A DNA stretch of 64,000 bases, from the NCBI RefSeq assembly GCF_028767025.1, contig NZ_JAJQXX010000003.1, forward strand, positions 62,001-126,000, in the 5' to 3' direction. A program made the translations under genes and the position numbers. Origin of the DNA: Blautia sp. XA-2221 (GTDB taxonomy: Bacteria; Bacillota; Clostridia; Lachnospirales; Lachnospiraceae). How positions within the stretch are numbered: the stretch's first letter is position 1; each line of letters begins with the position of its first letter. Below are positions 1-8,250 of this stretch, one piece after another. Under the pieces are notes generated by a model. It searched no databases. It saw nothing but the letters and a program-made list of their open reading frames with translations, and was not told the origin of the DNA.

Positions 1-633
1 GAATTTAAGGAATGTCACCAGGCAGGAACCATTGTCCATGTTGCCATTGACGGCTCTTATGCAGGTCATATCCTGATTGCAGATGTTTTGAAGCCAACGG
101 CAAAGGCTGCGGTAGCGGAATTGAAAAAATCAGGTATTCGTGAAACAGTAATGCTGACAGGTGATATTGACCGGGCAGCTCAGCAGGCTGCTGCAGAAAC
201 AGGCGTAGACCAGGTGTACAGTGAACTGCTTCCTTCAGATAAAGTGGCAAAAGTGGAAGAACTTCTGGAGAAAAAGAACCCCAGAGAAAAGCTTGCATTT
301 GTAGGAGATGGTATCAATGACGCCCCTGTTCTTTCCAGGGCAGATATCGGAATTGCAATGGGAGCGCTGGGATCAGACGCTGCCATTGAAGCGGCAGATG
401 TGGTTCTGATGGACGATGATCCTCTGAAAGTGGTAAAGGCAGTAAGGATTGCAAAAAAATGCATGAGGATCGTTTACCAGAATATTTATTTCGCTATTGG
501 AATCAAGATTCTGTGCCTGCTTCTGGGCGCAGTGGGAATTGCAAATATGTGGCTTGCTATTTTTGCAGATGTAGGCGTTATGGTAATTGCAGTTCTGAAT
601 GCCATCCGTGCGCTGTTTGTAAAAAAACTATAA
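1..633 (+). CDS. Zn/Cd/Co-translocating P-type ATPase, C-terminal part (5' end outside window)
   Basis: This is the C-terminal part of a P1B-type heavy-metal efflux ATPase of the plasma membrane; the reading frame is open from base 1, so the gene starts upstream. The HAD-type P-domain signature GDGINDAPVLSRADIG is present, as is the MLTGD segment. The two last membrane helices carry the Lys of IGIK and the Asp of FADVG, the pair used for Zn/Cd/Co selectivity in ZntA/CadA-type pumps (family knowledge), so zinc or cadmium is more likely than copper. An ArsR-family regulator follows 58 bp downstream, which fits metal-induced efflux. The phosphorylated DKTG loop and N-terminal metal-binding region lie outside the window, so exact specificity is open. 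Confidence 0.93.
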   Translation, partial: EFKECHQAGTIVHVAIDGSYAGHILIADVLKPTAKAAVAELKKSGIRETVMLTGDIDRAAQQAAAETGVDQVYSELLPSDKVAKVEELLEKKNPREKLAFVGDGINDAPVLSRADIGIAMGALGSDAAIEAADVVLMDDDPLKVVKAVRIAKKCMRIVYQNIYFAIGIKILCLLLGAVGIANMWLAIFADVGVMVIAVLNAIRALFVKKL

Positions 634-691
634 TACCCGTGCAGAAAATCCCTGCATGTGATATGATAAAAAGGAAAGGCAGGGAAATTAC

Positions 692-1054
692 ATGGCAGAA
701 ACAAAAGAGAGTCTGTGTTGTGATACAGAGGAAATTCATGAAGAGCTTTTAAAGATCGTGGATGAAACAATGCCTGATGAGACAGAATTGGATTCGCTGG
801 CAGAGCTTTTTAAGGTTTTCGGAGATCCTACCAGAATCAGAATTCTGTTTGTCCTTTTTGAGACAGAGGTGTGTGTCTGTGATCTGGCAAGAGCATTGAA
901 TATGACCCAGTCGGCAGTTTCCCATCAGCTTCGTATCCTGAAACAGAGCCGTCTGGTAAAGAACAGAAGAGAAGGAAAATCCATGTTTTATTCTCTGGCG
1001 GACGATCATGTACGAACAATGATCGCCCAGGGAAGAGAGCATATACTGGAGTAG
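692..1054 (+). CDS. ArsR/SmtB-family metal-sensing repressor (CadC-like, two metal sites)
   Basis: A 120-residue winged-helix regulator. The core DPTRIRIL helix and the recognition helix around SAVSHQLRILK are typical of ArsR/SmtB proteins, which leave DNA when they bind metal. Two candidate metal sites are visible. The alpha-3N type has Cys61 and Cys63 (EVCVCDLA) with Cys9/Cys10 near the N-terminus, as in CadC. The alpha-5 type has Asp104, His106, His117 and Glu120, which fits the D-x-H-x10-H-x2-E pattern of zinc sensors. It lies 58 bp after the metal ATPase and probably controls it. A GGAAAGG-like ribosome site precedes the ATG. I could not place its operator, since the operon promoter is outside the window. 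Confidence 0.93.
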   Translation: MAETKESLCCDTEEIHEELLKIVDETMPDETELDSLAELFKVFGDPTRIRILFVLFETEVCVCDLARALNMTQSAVSHQLRILKQSRLVKNRREGKSMFYSLADDHVRTMIAQGREHILE

Positions 1055-1061
1055 AGATTAT

Positions 1062-1252
1062 GTCACTGCTCACTCCGTTTACAGTGATCTGACCAAAATA
1101 CTTTTCGCTCACCTTGGGTGATGGTATTTTGACCTGTGGATTCTGGTATTTTTGCATATATAAGCAGAAATACCTTGTGGGATAGTGAACAGTGGATCAC
1201 ACTGTTTGCGGCAGCAGAAATTTTAGAAAAGAGGCTGTGGAAACACAGTCTG
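1062..1252. repeat. Array of five closely packed hairpins in intergenic DNA
   Basis: The 440-bp gap between the ArsR gene and the XdhC-like gene has no convincing ORF but is dense with inverted repeats. They are 1063-1068/1082-1087 (TCACTG/CAGTGA); 1094-1101/1124-1131 (CAAAATAC/GTATTTTG) with a nested stem 1109-1113/1117-1121; 1145-1155/1164-1174 (10 of 11 paired); 1188-1194/1200-1206 (AACAGTG/CACTGTT); and 1232-1239/1244-1251 with a GAAA loop. A sixth hairpin directly after is a terminator. It could be an untranslated RNA or a dispersed palindromic element; the sequence alone does not decide. Confidence 0.6.
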
Positions 1253-1253
1253 C

Positions 1254-1302
1254 AAAAAAAAGAAGGATCAGAGATTCACATAGAATCCCTGGTCCTTTTT
1301 TC
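1254..1302 (+). terminator. Rho-independent terminator, probably bidirectional
   Basis: Stem 1263-1276 pairs with 1284-1297 (AAGGATCAGAGATT against its near complement with G-U pairs). It is flanked by an A-run on the left and a T-run at 1296-1301 on the right, so it could stop transcription from both sides. Confidence 0.8.
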
Positions 1303-1491
1303 AAAAAGGAACATACTGCTTTTTCAGTGGATATATGATAAAATAAACAGATAACGATAAAAGGGTAACTATCGAATTTGGTAAGGACTATCTGTAAACA
1401 GCAATCAGTTTCTTATGTTATGTAGCAGACAAAAACCAGTAACATATACGGTTTTATTACTTACAGTATTAGGATATAAGGGGGAAAAAGG

Positions 1492-2526
1492 GTGAAGGAT
1501 CAGGAACTGTATCAGATTATGGCAGAGCATATGGAAAAAAATAACAATATGCTGGCTACAGTAATAGAAGGAGAAAATACAGGGAAACGTCTGTTTTTTA
1601 CTGAAGGCAGGCTTGTGGCTGAAAGTGGAGAAAAAAAGTTTTCCGAGGAGTTGATAAGCCGGCTGGCAGAAACAGAACAAAGCAGTATTATTGAGGCAGA
1701 CGGATGCCGGATTTTTGTGGAAATACTGAGGAAACCTGCAAAGCTTGTGATCTGTGGCGGAGGTCACGTGGCGCAGCAGACAGTGATTCTGGCAAAGCAG
1801 ACAGGATTTCATGTGACTGTGCTTGAGGACCGGCCGTTTTTTGCAGATCAGGCACGGGCGGCAGGGGCAGATCAGGTGATCTGCGATGATTTTGCCTCAG
1901 CGCTGGAAAAAATCCCCGGAGGCAGTGATACTTATTTTCTGGTTGTTACAAGAGGTCATCGGTATGACGGAATATGTCTTACTTCAATCCTTAAAAAGGA
2001 ACGGGCCTATGTAGGGATGATGGCAAGCAGGAAACGTGGAATACTTTTGAAAAAAAGACTGGTAGAGGAAGGCTTTCCGGAAAGTGAAGTAGAACTTCTT
2101 CACACACCGGTAGGGCTCTCTATTCATGCGGAAACACCGGAGGAAATTGCAGTTTCCATAGTAGCAGAACTGATTATGATAAAAAACAGTATAAAAAAAA
2201 CAGGCGGGTATGACAAAGAACTTCTGGCATGTCTGACAGGGGAAAGCTATCCGCAGCAGAAAAAGGCTCTTGCTACCATTGTGGCAAGACAGGGATCTGC
2301 CCCCAGAGAGATTGGAACAAAGATGGCAGTGCTTGCAGATGGAAGAATTATTGGTACCATTGGGGGCGGATGTATGGAAAGCAGAATCCAGCATCAGTGT
2401 CTGCATATGCTGAAAGAGGAGAAACCCCAAAGCCGCCTTGTGCTTGAGGATATGTCCGGGCAGGAGGCAGAAGAGGAAGGACTTGTCTGCGGAGGAAGAA
2501 TCAGAGTTTTTCTGGAGGTGCTTTAA
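1492..2526 (+). CDS. XdhC/CoxI-family protein with Rossmann domain before the CoxI domain
   Basis: A 344-residue cytoplasmic protein starting at GTG after an AGGGGGAAAA site. Residues about 80-230 form the XdhC C-terminal Rossmann domain (LVICGGGHVAQQ, VVTRGHRYD, HTPVGLSIHAETPEEIAVSI). Residues about 240-344 form a CoxI-type domain containing ATIVARQGSAPREIG and GTIGGGCMES. In the common XdhC layout the CoxI domain comes first, so here it is moved to the C-terminus. XdhC proteins bind molybdenum cofactor and help mature xanthine-dehydrogenase-type hydroxylases (family knowledge). No hydroxylase or cofactor gene is next to it, so its client enzyme must lie elsewhere. No terminator is visible after it. 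Confidence 0.85.
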   Translation: MKDQELYQIMAEHMEKNNNMLATVIEGENTGKRLFFTEGRLVAESGEKKFSEELISRLAETEQSSIIEADGCRIFVEILRKPAKLVICGGGHVAQQTVILAKQTGFHVTVLEDRPFFADQARAAGADQVICDDFASALEKIPGGSDTYFLVVTRGHRYDGICLTSILKKERAYVGMMASRKRGILLKKRLVEEGFPESEVELLHTPVGLSIHAETPEEIAVSIVAELIMIKNSIKKTGGYDKELLACLTGESYPQQKKALATIVARQGSAPREIGTKMAVLADGRIIGTIGGGCMESRIQHQCLHMLKEEKPQSRLVLEDMSGQEAEEEGLVCGGRIRVFLEVL

Positions 2527-2610
2527 ACTGGTATTTGACAATACAGCGGTTAGATTGTAAGTTGTCGCATTATCACAGAGTGTGGGGTGTTTTGGCGTAA
2601 ACAGAGAGGC

Positions 2611-2815
2611 ATCCAGTTGTATGCGAATGATATTTTGCAATAAACGGAAAGGTATCCAGTTGTATGAGGATGATATTTTGTAATAAGCAGGGAGATATCC
2701 AGCTGTATGAGGATGATATTTTGCAATAAACGGAAAGGTATCCAGTTGTATGTGAATGATATTTTGTAATAAGCAGGAAGATATCATGTTATGTGCAGAT
2801 GATTCTGCAGAGGGA
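2611..2815. repeat. 43-bp tandem repeat, four copies plus a partial fifth
   Basis: Units begin with ATCCAG(T/C)TGTATG at 2611, 2654, 2697 and 2740, with a degenerate fifth at 2783; the spacing is exactly 43 bp each time. Unit ends alternate: copies 1 and 3 end CAATAAACGGAAAGGT, copies 2 and 4 end TAATAAGCAGG(G/A)AGAT, so the array looks like a duplicated 86-bp unit. There are no variable spacers, so it is not a CRISPR array. Because 43 is not a multiple of three it is unlikely to be coding. The rest of the 2527-3008 gap holds only a promoter. Confidence 0.9.
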
Positions 2816-2905
2816 GATCAATACCGTATGCTACATTAGAAATGGCGGCTTTGACGGGACACGACAGCTGTGAGAAAATATGGAATACAAATATACCAAA
2901 ATGTA

Positions 2906-2914
2906 TGCTATAAT
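2906..2914 (+). promoter_or_regulatory. Extended -10 promoter for the DUF1002 gene
   Basis: TGC followed directly by a perfect TATAAT (2909-2914) gives an extended -10 element about 95 bp before the start codon. The -35 position (around TACAAA) is poor, as is usual for extended -10 promoters. Confidence 0.6.
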
Positions 2915-3008
2915 AGGGTTCATAACAGATCCGGATTCTTCGGACTGAACAGAAAAATAAGAAAATCAGTTGATAACAGAATATTTTTATAAAATGGAGG
3001 ACAGGATG

Positions 3009-4619
3009 ATGAAAAAAAGAAGTGTGATCGCAGCATTACTTTGCAGCTTGTGTCTGACAGCCGGAGGAGCGGTTCCGGCCATGGCAGATTCAGCCAAAGT
3101 TGTAACACTTGGTGCAGACCTTACACAGGATCAGAAGGACACCATGATGCGTTATTTTAAAACAGATGCCAGTCAGGTTCAGATCCTTACTATCACCAAT
3201 AAGGATGAAAGGGAACATCTGGGACATTATATTCCGCTGGAGCAGATCGGAACCAGAACTCTGAGCTGCGCCTATGTAAAACCTACACAGTCAGGTGGAA
3301 TCAAAGTCCGCACTGCCAATCTGAATTACGTAACAGGAAATATGATCGCCAATGCTCTTTCCACTGCAGGAGTAACCAACTGTGAGGCTGTTGCAGCATG
3401 CCCTTATGAAGTATCCGGTACAGGCGCCCTGACAGGTGTGATCATGGCGTATGAAAGCGCAAGCGGACAGAAACTGGACAGTACCAAAAAAGATCTTGCC
3501 ACAAAAGAGGTTGTTGTTACCGGTGATCTTGCACAGCAGGTAGGAAATGACAATGCAACCAATATCATTAACCAGGCAAAACTTCAGATCATTGGTGAAA
3601 ATGTCCAGAACGCAGACGAGATTTACAATATTGTAAATAATATTGCTGTTCAGAATAATGTTACATTAAGCCAGGAGGAACTGGAAACAATCGTCGCTCT
3701 TCTTCAGGAGATCGCGCAGCAGAGTTATGATATTGAACAGATGAAAGAAACTCTGGAAAACATCCAGCAGAATCTGGATAAAGAAGCTTCTGATGAACCG
3801 GTTCTTGATGGAACCGCTCAGGATGATGGCGTAGTTGAAGATGATGGTTTCGTGGATGAAGACAGTACAGATGGAGAAGACATTACACAAAATGTAGATC
3901 CGGATGCTCTTGGAGAAGATATTAAAGAGAGTTTCACAGAGGATCCGAGTCTTCAGGAAGAAACTATGGGAGATGTTCAGGAAGGAGAGAATGTCGGGAC
4001 TGATGAAGAAACAGGAATTCCGGAAGCCACAGAGGACGGAACAGTTCTTGACGGAACCGCCCAGGATGACATGGCTGTAGCTCCGGAAACTACAGAAGAC
4101 GAAACTGTTCTTGACGGAACCGCTCAGGATGATATGAGTGTAACACCGGAGGAAAATCCAGCAGAAGATCCTCTGAATACAGATTCTTTAAGTGAAGAAG
4201 CCAAGGCATCCTTTGAACAGGCAAAAAGCTTCTGTAAGGGAGAGTATGAGGGAGATATTGATTCTCTTCATAGTGTAATGGGGCAGGATGCCATGGCATC
4301 AGCTACAATCGATCCGCAAATCGGTGCAGAGCTGACTCAGAAGGTACTGAAATCCTATATCAAGGTTCTGAAAGACGGAGGAATGAGTTATATTCCGGCT
4401 GATACAGACACATATCTCTCTGCAGAGCTGAACATGGTTAATGCGGAAATGAGATTGATCTTCAGTATAGAACTGGATCCGGCTGAGGATGACATTCTGG
4501 TAAATGAAACACCGGAAACAAGACAGGCGCTTTACAGTGATACTATGAAATTCTTTGAAAAGCTGTATGGAGAGAGTAACACTTCTGCTGAAACCGCACA
4601 GGAAGAAGTAATTGAATAA
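3009..4619 (+). CDS. Secreted DUF1002 protein with acidic repeat linker
   Basis: About 536 residues. A signal peptide (KKRSVIAALLCSLCLTAGG, cleaved near AMADS) is followed by a DUF1002 domain over residues about 25-250, recognisable by LGADLTQDQKDTMM and the conserved ALSTAGVTNCEAVAACPYEV region; DUF1002 is known from Bacillus YpuA and its function is not established. A long acidic stretch follows, with the motif VLDGTAQDD three times, then a predicted globular tail of about 150 residues. The start is set by GGAGG at 2996-3000, 8 bases before this ATG; an ATG 3 bases earlier is also possible. It has its own promoter and terminator, so it is monocistronic. The same VLDGTA motif occurs in the L,D-transpeptidase at 36.5 kb. 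Confidence 0.85.
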   Translation: MKKRSVIAALLCSLCLTAGGAVPAMADSAKVVTLGADLTQDQKDTMMRYFKTDASQVQILTITNKDEREHLGHYIPLEQIGTRTLSCAYVKPTQSGGIKVRTANLNYVTGNMIANALSTAGVTNCEAVAACPYEVSGTGALTGVIMAYESASGQKLDSTKKDLATKEVVVTGDLAQQVGNDNATNIINQAKLQIIGENVQNADEIYNIVNNIAVQNNVTLSQEELETIVALLQEIAQQSYDIEQMKETLENIQQNLDKEASDEPVLDGTAQDDGVVEDDGFVDEDSTDGEDITQNVDPDALGEDIKESFTEDPSLQEETMGDVQEGENVGTDEETGIPEATEDGTVLDGTAQDDMAVAPETTEDETVLDGTAQDDMSVTPEENPAEDPLNTDSLSEEAKASFEQAKSFCKGEYEGDIDSLHSVMGQDAMASATIDPQIGAELTQKVLKSYIKVLKDGGMSYIPADTDTYLSAELNMVNAEMRLIFSIELDPAEDDILVNETPETRQALYSDTMKFFEKLYGESNTSAETAQEEVIE

Positions 4620-4696
4620 TCCTAAAGACAGCAGACCTGTTATATAGGGCAAAGGGTGTTTTGCCCAGGGAAAACATAAATTAACACAACAGATTA

Positions 4697-4733
4697 AGAT
4701 CTCAGTATTAGAAATAATACTGGGGTCTTTTGT
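4697..4733 (+). terminator. Rho-independent terminator after the DUF1002 gene
   Basis: Stem 4697-4709 pairs with 4716-4728 (AGATCTCAGTATT with AATACTGGGGTCT, including G-U pairs) and is followed by a short T-run. Confidence 0.85.
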
Positions 4734-4778
4734 GTATCAGGAGAAGAATGTGATTATTTTGTGTCTTGGCAGAAATAC

Positions 4779-4807
4779 TGGAAAATTCAGATTGTGTGTG
4801 CTACAAT
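4779..4807 (+). promoter_or_regulatory. Promoter for the rRNA methyltransferase gene
   Basis: TGGAAA, 17-bp spacer, TACAAT (4802-4807), with TGC just before the -10 hexamer. It lies about 55 bp before the start codon and just after the preceding terminator. Confidence 0.55.
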
Positions 4808-4862
4808 AAATGGAAATGCTGACGAATACAGTGAAAATATATTTCCGAAAGGAGAAGAATAC

Positions 4863-6065
4863 ATGAGTCTGGCAGTAGTAACGCTGAAAAAAGGGGAAGG
4901 ACGTCTCCTGAAATCCGGCGGAATGTGGGTGTTTGACAACGAGATAGCCTCTGTGATGGGAAGCTTTGTCAATGGAGATATTGTTCTGGTAAGAGATTTT
5001 GACGGATATCCTATGGGACGAGGATTTATTAACACAAACTCCAAAATTACAGTAAGACTGCTCACACGGGATGAAAATCAGAAGACTGATGAGAAATTTC
5101 TTGAGCAGAGAGTAAGAGACGCCTGGGAATATCGAAAAAAGGTAACAGATACAGGAAGCTGCAGGCTGATTTTCGGAGAGGCTGATTTTCTTCCCGGACT
5201 TGTTGTTGACAAATTTTCGGACGTACTTGTTGTTCAGTCTCTTGCCCTGGGAATTGACCGGCTGAAACTGCAGATACTGGAACTTCTGAAAAAAGTTCTG
5301 GAAGAAGACGGTGTAGCTGTCAGAGGAATTTATGAGAGAAGCGATGCCAAGGTAAGACGCCAGGAGGGAATGGAGCTTTATAAGGGCTTTATCGGACCGG
5401 AGTTTCCTACTTTGGTAGAAATCGAAGAAAATGGAGTAAGGTATCAGGTGGATATAAAAGACGGACAAAAAACAGGATTTTTCCTGGATCAGAAGTATAA
5501 CCGTCTGGCGATCCAGAAGCTCTGCAAAAATGCAAAAGTGCTGGACTGCTTTACCCATACAGGATCTTTTGCTCTGAATGCGGGAATTGCAGGCGCCAGT
5601 GAAGTAACCGGAGTAGACGCCTCTCAGCTTGCTGTAGATCAGGCGTCTGCCAATGCGCAGCTGAACGGACTTGACGGTACGGTGAAGTTTATCTGTGAGG
5701 ATGTATTTGAACTTCTTCCTGAGCTGGAGGAACGAGGAGAAAAGTTTGACGTTGTGATTCTGGATCCACCTGCTTTTACAAAATCCAGAAATTCTGTAAA
5801 GAATGCGGTGAAAGGGTACAGAGAGATCAACCTGAGAGCCATGAAGCTTGTAAAAGACGGCGGATTTCTGGCAACCTGTTCCTGCTCGCATTTTATGACC
5901 TACGAGCTTTTTACAAAAACGATCGGACAGGCTGCGCGCAGCGCGCATAAGAGACTGCGTCAGGTAGAATACAGAACCCAGGCTCCGGATCATCCGATCT
6001 TATGGGCATCTGATGAATCTTATTATCTGAAGTTTTATATTTTTCAGGTATGCAGTGAACGATAA
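4863..6065 (+). CDS. Class I SAM-dependent rRNA methyltransferase, RlmI/YwbD type
   Basis: 400 residues. An N-terminal PUA-like RNA-binding region (LLKSGGMWVFDNEI, residues 13-90) is followed by a Rossmann methyltransferase domain: motif I at VLDCFTHTGSFALNAG, then DVVILDPPAFTKS and ATCSCSHFM. These match RlmI, which makes 5-methylcytosine at position 1962 of 23S rRNA in E. coli (family knowledge). Whether this enzyme modifies the same base is inferred. The start is the ATG after AAAGGAGAAGA; the frame is open further upstream but without a ribosome site. It is the first gene of a likely run that continues into the small membrane zinc-ribbon gene 23 bp downstream. Confidence 0.9.
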   Translation: MSLAVVTLKKGEGRLLKSGGMWVFDNEIASVMGSFVNGDIVLVRDFDGYPMGRGFINTNSKITVRLLTRDENQKTDEKFLEQRVRDAWEYRKKVTDTGSCRLIFGEADFLPGLVVDKFSDVLVVQSLALGIDRLKLQILELLKKVLEEDGVAVRGIYERSDAKVRRQEGMELYKGFIGPEFPTLVEIEENGVRYQVDIKDGQKTGFFLDQKYNRLAIQKLCKNAKVLDCFTHTGSFALNAGIAGASEVTGVDASQLAVDQASANAQLNGLDGTVKFICEDVFELLPELEERGEKFDVVILDPPAFTKSRNSVKNAVKGYREINLRAMKLVKDGGFLATCSCSHFMTYELFTKTIGQAARSAHKRLRQVEYRTQAPDHPILWASDESYYLKFYIFQVCSER

Positions 6066-6088
6066 GCAAAGACAGGAGATGCATTGAC

Positions 6089-6499
6089 ATGAAAGAAAAG
6101 TTTATAAAATTTATGGAAGGACGCTATGGTGTAGATGGATTTGCGCGGTTTACCATGGGAGTTGCCCTGGTATGCATTGTGGTTTCTATTTTTTTCCGTA
6201 ACGGAAGCACTATGGGAGCGATTCTGAATACAGTAGGTCTGGCTGCGATCATTTATACATATTTTCGTATGCTTTCCAGAAATATCCAGAAACGCTATGC
6301 GGAAAATCAGAAATATCTTTCCATGACAGCAAAGATCAGACAGCGTTTCAGAAAAGAAAAAAATATGATGGAACAGAGAAAAACGCATCATATTTATACC
6401 TGTCCCAGCTGCGGACAGAAGATCAGGATCCCTAGGGGAAAAGGAAAAATTGAGATCGACTGTCCCAAGTGTCATACAAAATTTATTAAAAACAGCTGA
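6089..6499 (+). CDS. Small membrane protein with C-terminal zinc ribbon
   Basis: 136 residues. Two hydrophobic segments (about 20-36 and 44-60) form a membrane hairpin. A basic stretch follows, and then a zinc ribbon with CPSCGQKI and CPKCHTKF. No enzymatic motif is visible. It is 28 bp before a DUF5685 gene and then a J-domain gene; the three look co-transcribed and may work together in handling cysteine-rich or metal-binding proteins. This is inference; the function is unknown. Confidence 0.8.
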   Translation: MKEKFIKFMEGRYGVDGFARFTMGVALVCIVVSIFFRNGSTMGAILNTVGLAAIIYTYFRMLSRNIQKRYAENQKYLSMTAKIRQRFRKEKNMMEQRKTHHIYTCPSCGQKIRIPRGKGKIEIDCPKCHTKFIKNS

Positions 6500-6526
6500 A
6501 AAGCCTGAGGATAAGCAGGAGGAGTT

Positions 6527-7372
6527 ATGTTTGGATATGTGGTGATGAACCGGCCGGAAATAAAATTTAAAGATTATGATCTGTATCGGTCCTTTTACTG
6601 CGGATTGTGCAGAGAACTGAGAGAACGCTATGGAATCTCAGGTCAGATCACACTGACTTATGATATGACTTTTGTGATCCTGCTTCTCAGTGGTTTATAT
6701 GAACCGCCTACCAAAAAAGGAACAAGTCGTTGTATAGTCCACCCGGTAAGAAAGCAGCCGGTACGCAAAAATGAAGTGACAGAATATGCGGCTGATATGA
6801 ATGTCTTTCTTGCTTATTACAAATGTGTGGACGACTGGAAGGACGAAAAAAAGCTTTCCAGACTGGCATACAGCAGACTTTTGAAAAATAAGGACAAAAA
6901 GGCGGAAACTCTCTGGAGAAAAAAGACGGCAGTCATTATAAAACATCTGAACGAGATTTCTGCCATGGAGAAAGCGGGAGAAACGGATATAGATAAAATA
7001 TCCGGATGCTTTGGGAAAATCATGGAGGAGATTCTCGCCTGGAGGGAGGATGAATGGGAACCTGCCTTAAGGAGAATGGGATTTTATCTGGGAAAATTTA
7101 TCTATCTGATGGATGCCTATGATGATGTTGAGGAGGATCTGGAAAAAGGAAATTACAATCCGTTTGCTCAGGATTATATAATGGAAGGGTTCCAGGAACG
7201 TGTGCGTCAGATACTGATCATGATGATGGCTGAGACGTGCCGGGAATTTGAAAAGCTTCCTATTATTAAATATGCGGATATTCTGCGAAATATTTTGTAT
7301 TCCGGCGTGTGGTGTCGGTTTGAGGCAGTTTCAGAGCAAAGGAAGAAGAAACAGGAGAAAGAACATGTTTGA
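6527..7372 (+). CDS. DUF5685 family protein
   Basis: 281 residues, GGAGG ribosome site 5-9 bases before the ATG. It begins [11 protein letters not shown] and has a CGLC pair near residue 26, both typical of DUF5685 as I recognise it. An Asp-rich segment [18 protein letters not shown] near residue 195 could bind metal and resembles the acidic motifs of isoprenoid-synthase-fold proteins, but no known active site is complete. The function is unknown. Its last 8 bases overlap the J-protein gene, so the two are translationally coupled. Confidence 0.8.
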   Translation: MFGYVVMNRPEIKFKDYDLYRSFYCGLCRELRERYGISGQITLTYDMTFVILLLSGLYEPPTKKGTSRCIVHPVRKQPVRKNEVTEYAADMNVFLAYYKCVDDWKDEKKLSRLAYSRLLKNKDKKAETLWRKKTAVIIKHLNEISAMEKAGETDIDKISGCFGKIMEEILAWREDEWEPALRRMGFYLGKFIYLMDAYDDVEEDLEKGNYNPFAQDYIMEGFQERVRQILIMMMAETCREFEKLPIIKYADILRNILYSGVWCRFEAVSEQRKKKQEKEHV

Positions 7373-8030
7373 TCCGTACAGTATTCTGGGTGTATCGAGA
7401 GATGCATCTGATGAGGAAATAAAAAAGGCATACAGAAAGCTCAGCCGGAAATATCATCCGGATGCAAATATCAATAACCCCAATAAGGACCAGGCTGAGG
7501 AAAAGTTTAAAGAAATTCAGCAGGCTTATGATCAGATCATGAAAGAACGGGAATACGGTTCCACGGGAAATTATGGATATGGCGGAAATGCGGGATATGG
7601 AGGTTTTGGCGGATTTGGAGGCTATGGCGGAAACCAGAGTAACACCGGCTATCAGGATGAGGAGGCCATTCGCAGACAGGCTGCTTCCAATTACGTTCAG
7701 AGCGGTCATTATCAGGAGGCAATGAATGTTCTGTCCTCATTAAAAGAGAGGAATGCTCAGTGGTATTATCTGTCAGCAGTTGCAAATATGGGACTTGGAA
7801 ATAATGTAAATGCCATGAACCATATTCGTGAGGCTGTGCGTCTGGAGCCTGATAATATGCAATACCGTATGATGCTTCAGCGTATGGAAGGCGGCGGAAA
7901 CTGGTATCAGGAACAGCAGAATCCCTTTGGTGGAATGCCTACAGCAGGAAATGATCTCTGTATGAAATGTCTGATGGCAAATCTTGCCTGCAGTTGCTGC
8001 TGTCCGGGAAGCGGGATCATGTGCTGCTGA
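7365..8030 (+). CDS. J-domain co-chaperone with glycine-rich linker and cysteine-rich tail
   Basis: 221 residues. The N-terminal J domain (residues 1-62) has the HPD motif at KYHPDANI and starts [14 protein letters not shown] domains stimulate DnaK ATPase. It is followed by a Gly/Tyr-rich linker, a TPR-like helical part ([20 protein letters not shown] and following) and a tail with eight cysteines in the last 23 residues. It lacks the DnaJ zinc domain and substrate-binding domain, so it is not the general DnaJ. The start is the ATG overlapping the DUF5685 stop; the frame stays open further upstream but the J domain begins here. Confidence 0.88.
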   Translation: MFDPYSILGVSRDASDEEIKKAYRKLSRKYHPDANINNPNKDQAEEKFKEIQQAYDQIMKEREYGSTGNYGYGGNAGYGGFGGFGGYGGNQSNTGYQDEEAIRRQAASNYVQSGHYQEAMNVLSSLKERNAQWYYLSAVANMGLGNNVNAMNHIREAVRLEPDNMQYRMMLQRMEGGGNWYQEQQNPFGGMPTAGNDLCMKCLMANLACSCCCPGSGIMCC

Positions 8031-8191
8031 CAGAAACAGTACAGTCTGTTGTAGTGATTGCAAAAGGTAGCATAATGTGGGGAAAATGCTATTACCTGAG
8101 AGAAAATGGAAGACATTTTATCCAGGCTGTTGTGACCGGAGTGAACAACAATTAACATGGCATAAATTTTGTCGGGAGCAAAAGAAAAAAA

Positions 8192-8220
8192 TTGACATTA
8201 TTCCTCTGGAAGATTAATAT
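8192..8220 (+). promoter_or_regulatory. Strong sigma-A promoter for ddh
   Basis: Consensus TTGACA (8192-8197), 17-bp spacer, TAATAT (8215-8220), about 30 bp before the ATG. No riboswitch-sized leader fits between promoter and gene. Confidence 0.88.
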
Positions 8221-8250
8221 ATAAGCAGAAAAAATGAGGAGGAAATTATT

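Noticed and set aside
1136-1354. 72-codon ORF after the ArsR gene
   Set aside because: It runs through three hairpins and a terminator, has no clear ribosome site and no recognisable protein features.
1984-2787. 267-codon minus-strand ORF over the xdhC end and the tandem repeat
   Set aside because: It is the antisense of a real gene plus the repeat array; its own amino-acid repeats only mirror the 43-bp units.
2611-2815. CRISPR array
   Set aside because: Repeats are directly adjacent 43-bp units with no unique spacers, and no cas genes are in the window.
4737-5993. 418-codon minus-strand ORF
   Set aside because: It lies wholly opposite the well-supported rRNA methyltransferase and has a shadow-like composition rich in Ser, Phe, Cys and Arg.
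8031-8191. Lysine riboswitch upstream of ddh
   Set aside because: The promoter is only about 30 bp from the start codon, so no riboswitch-sized leader is transcribed.
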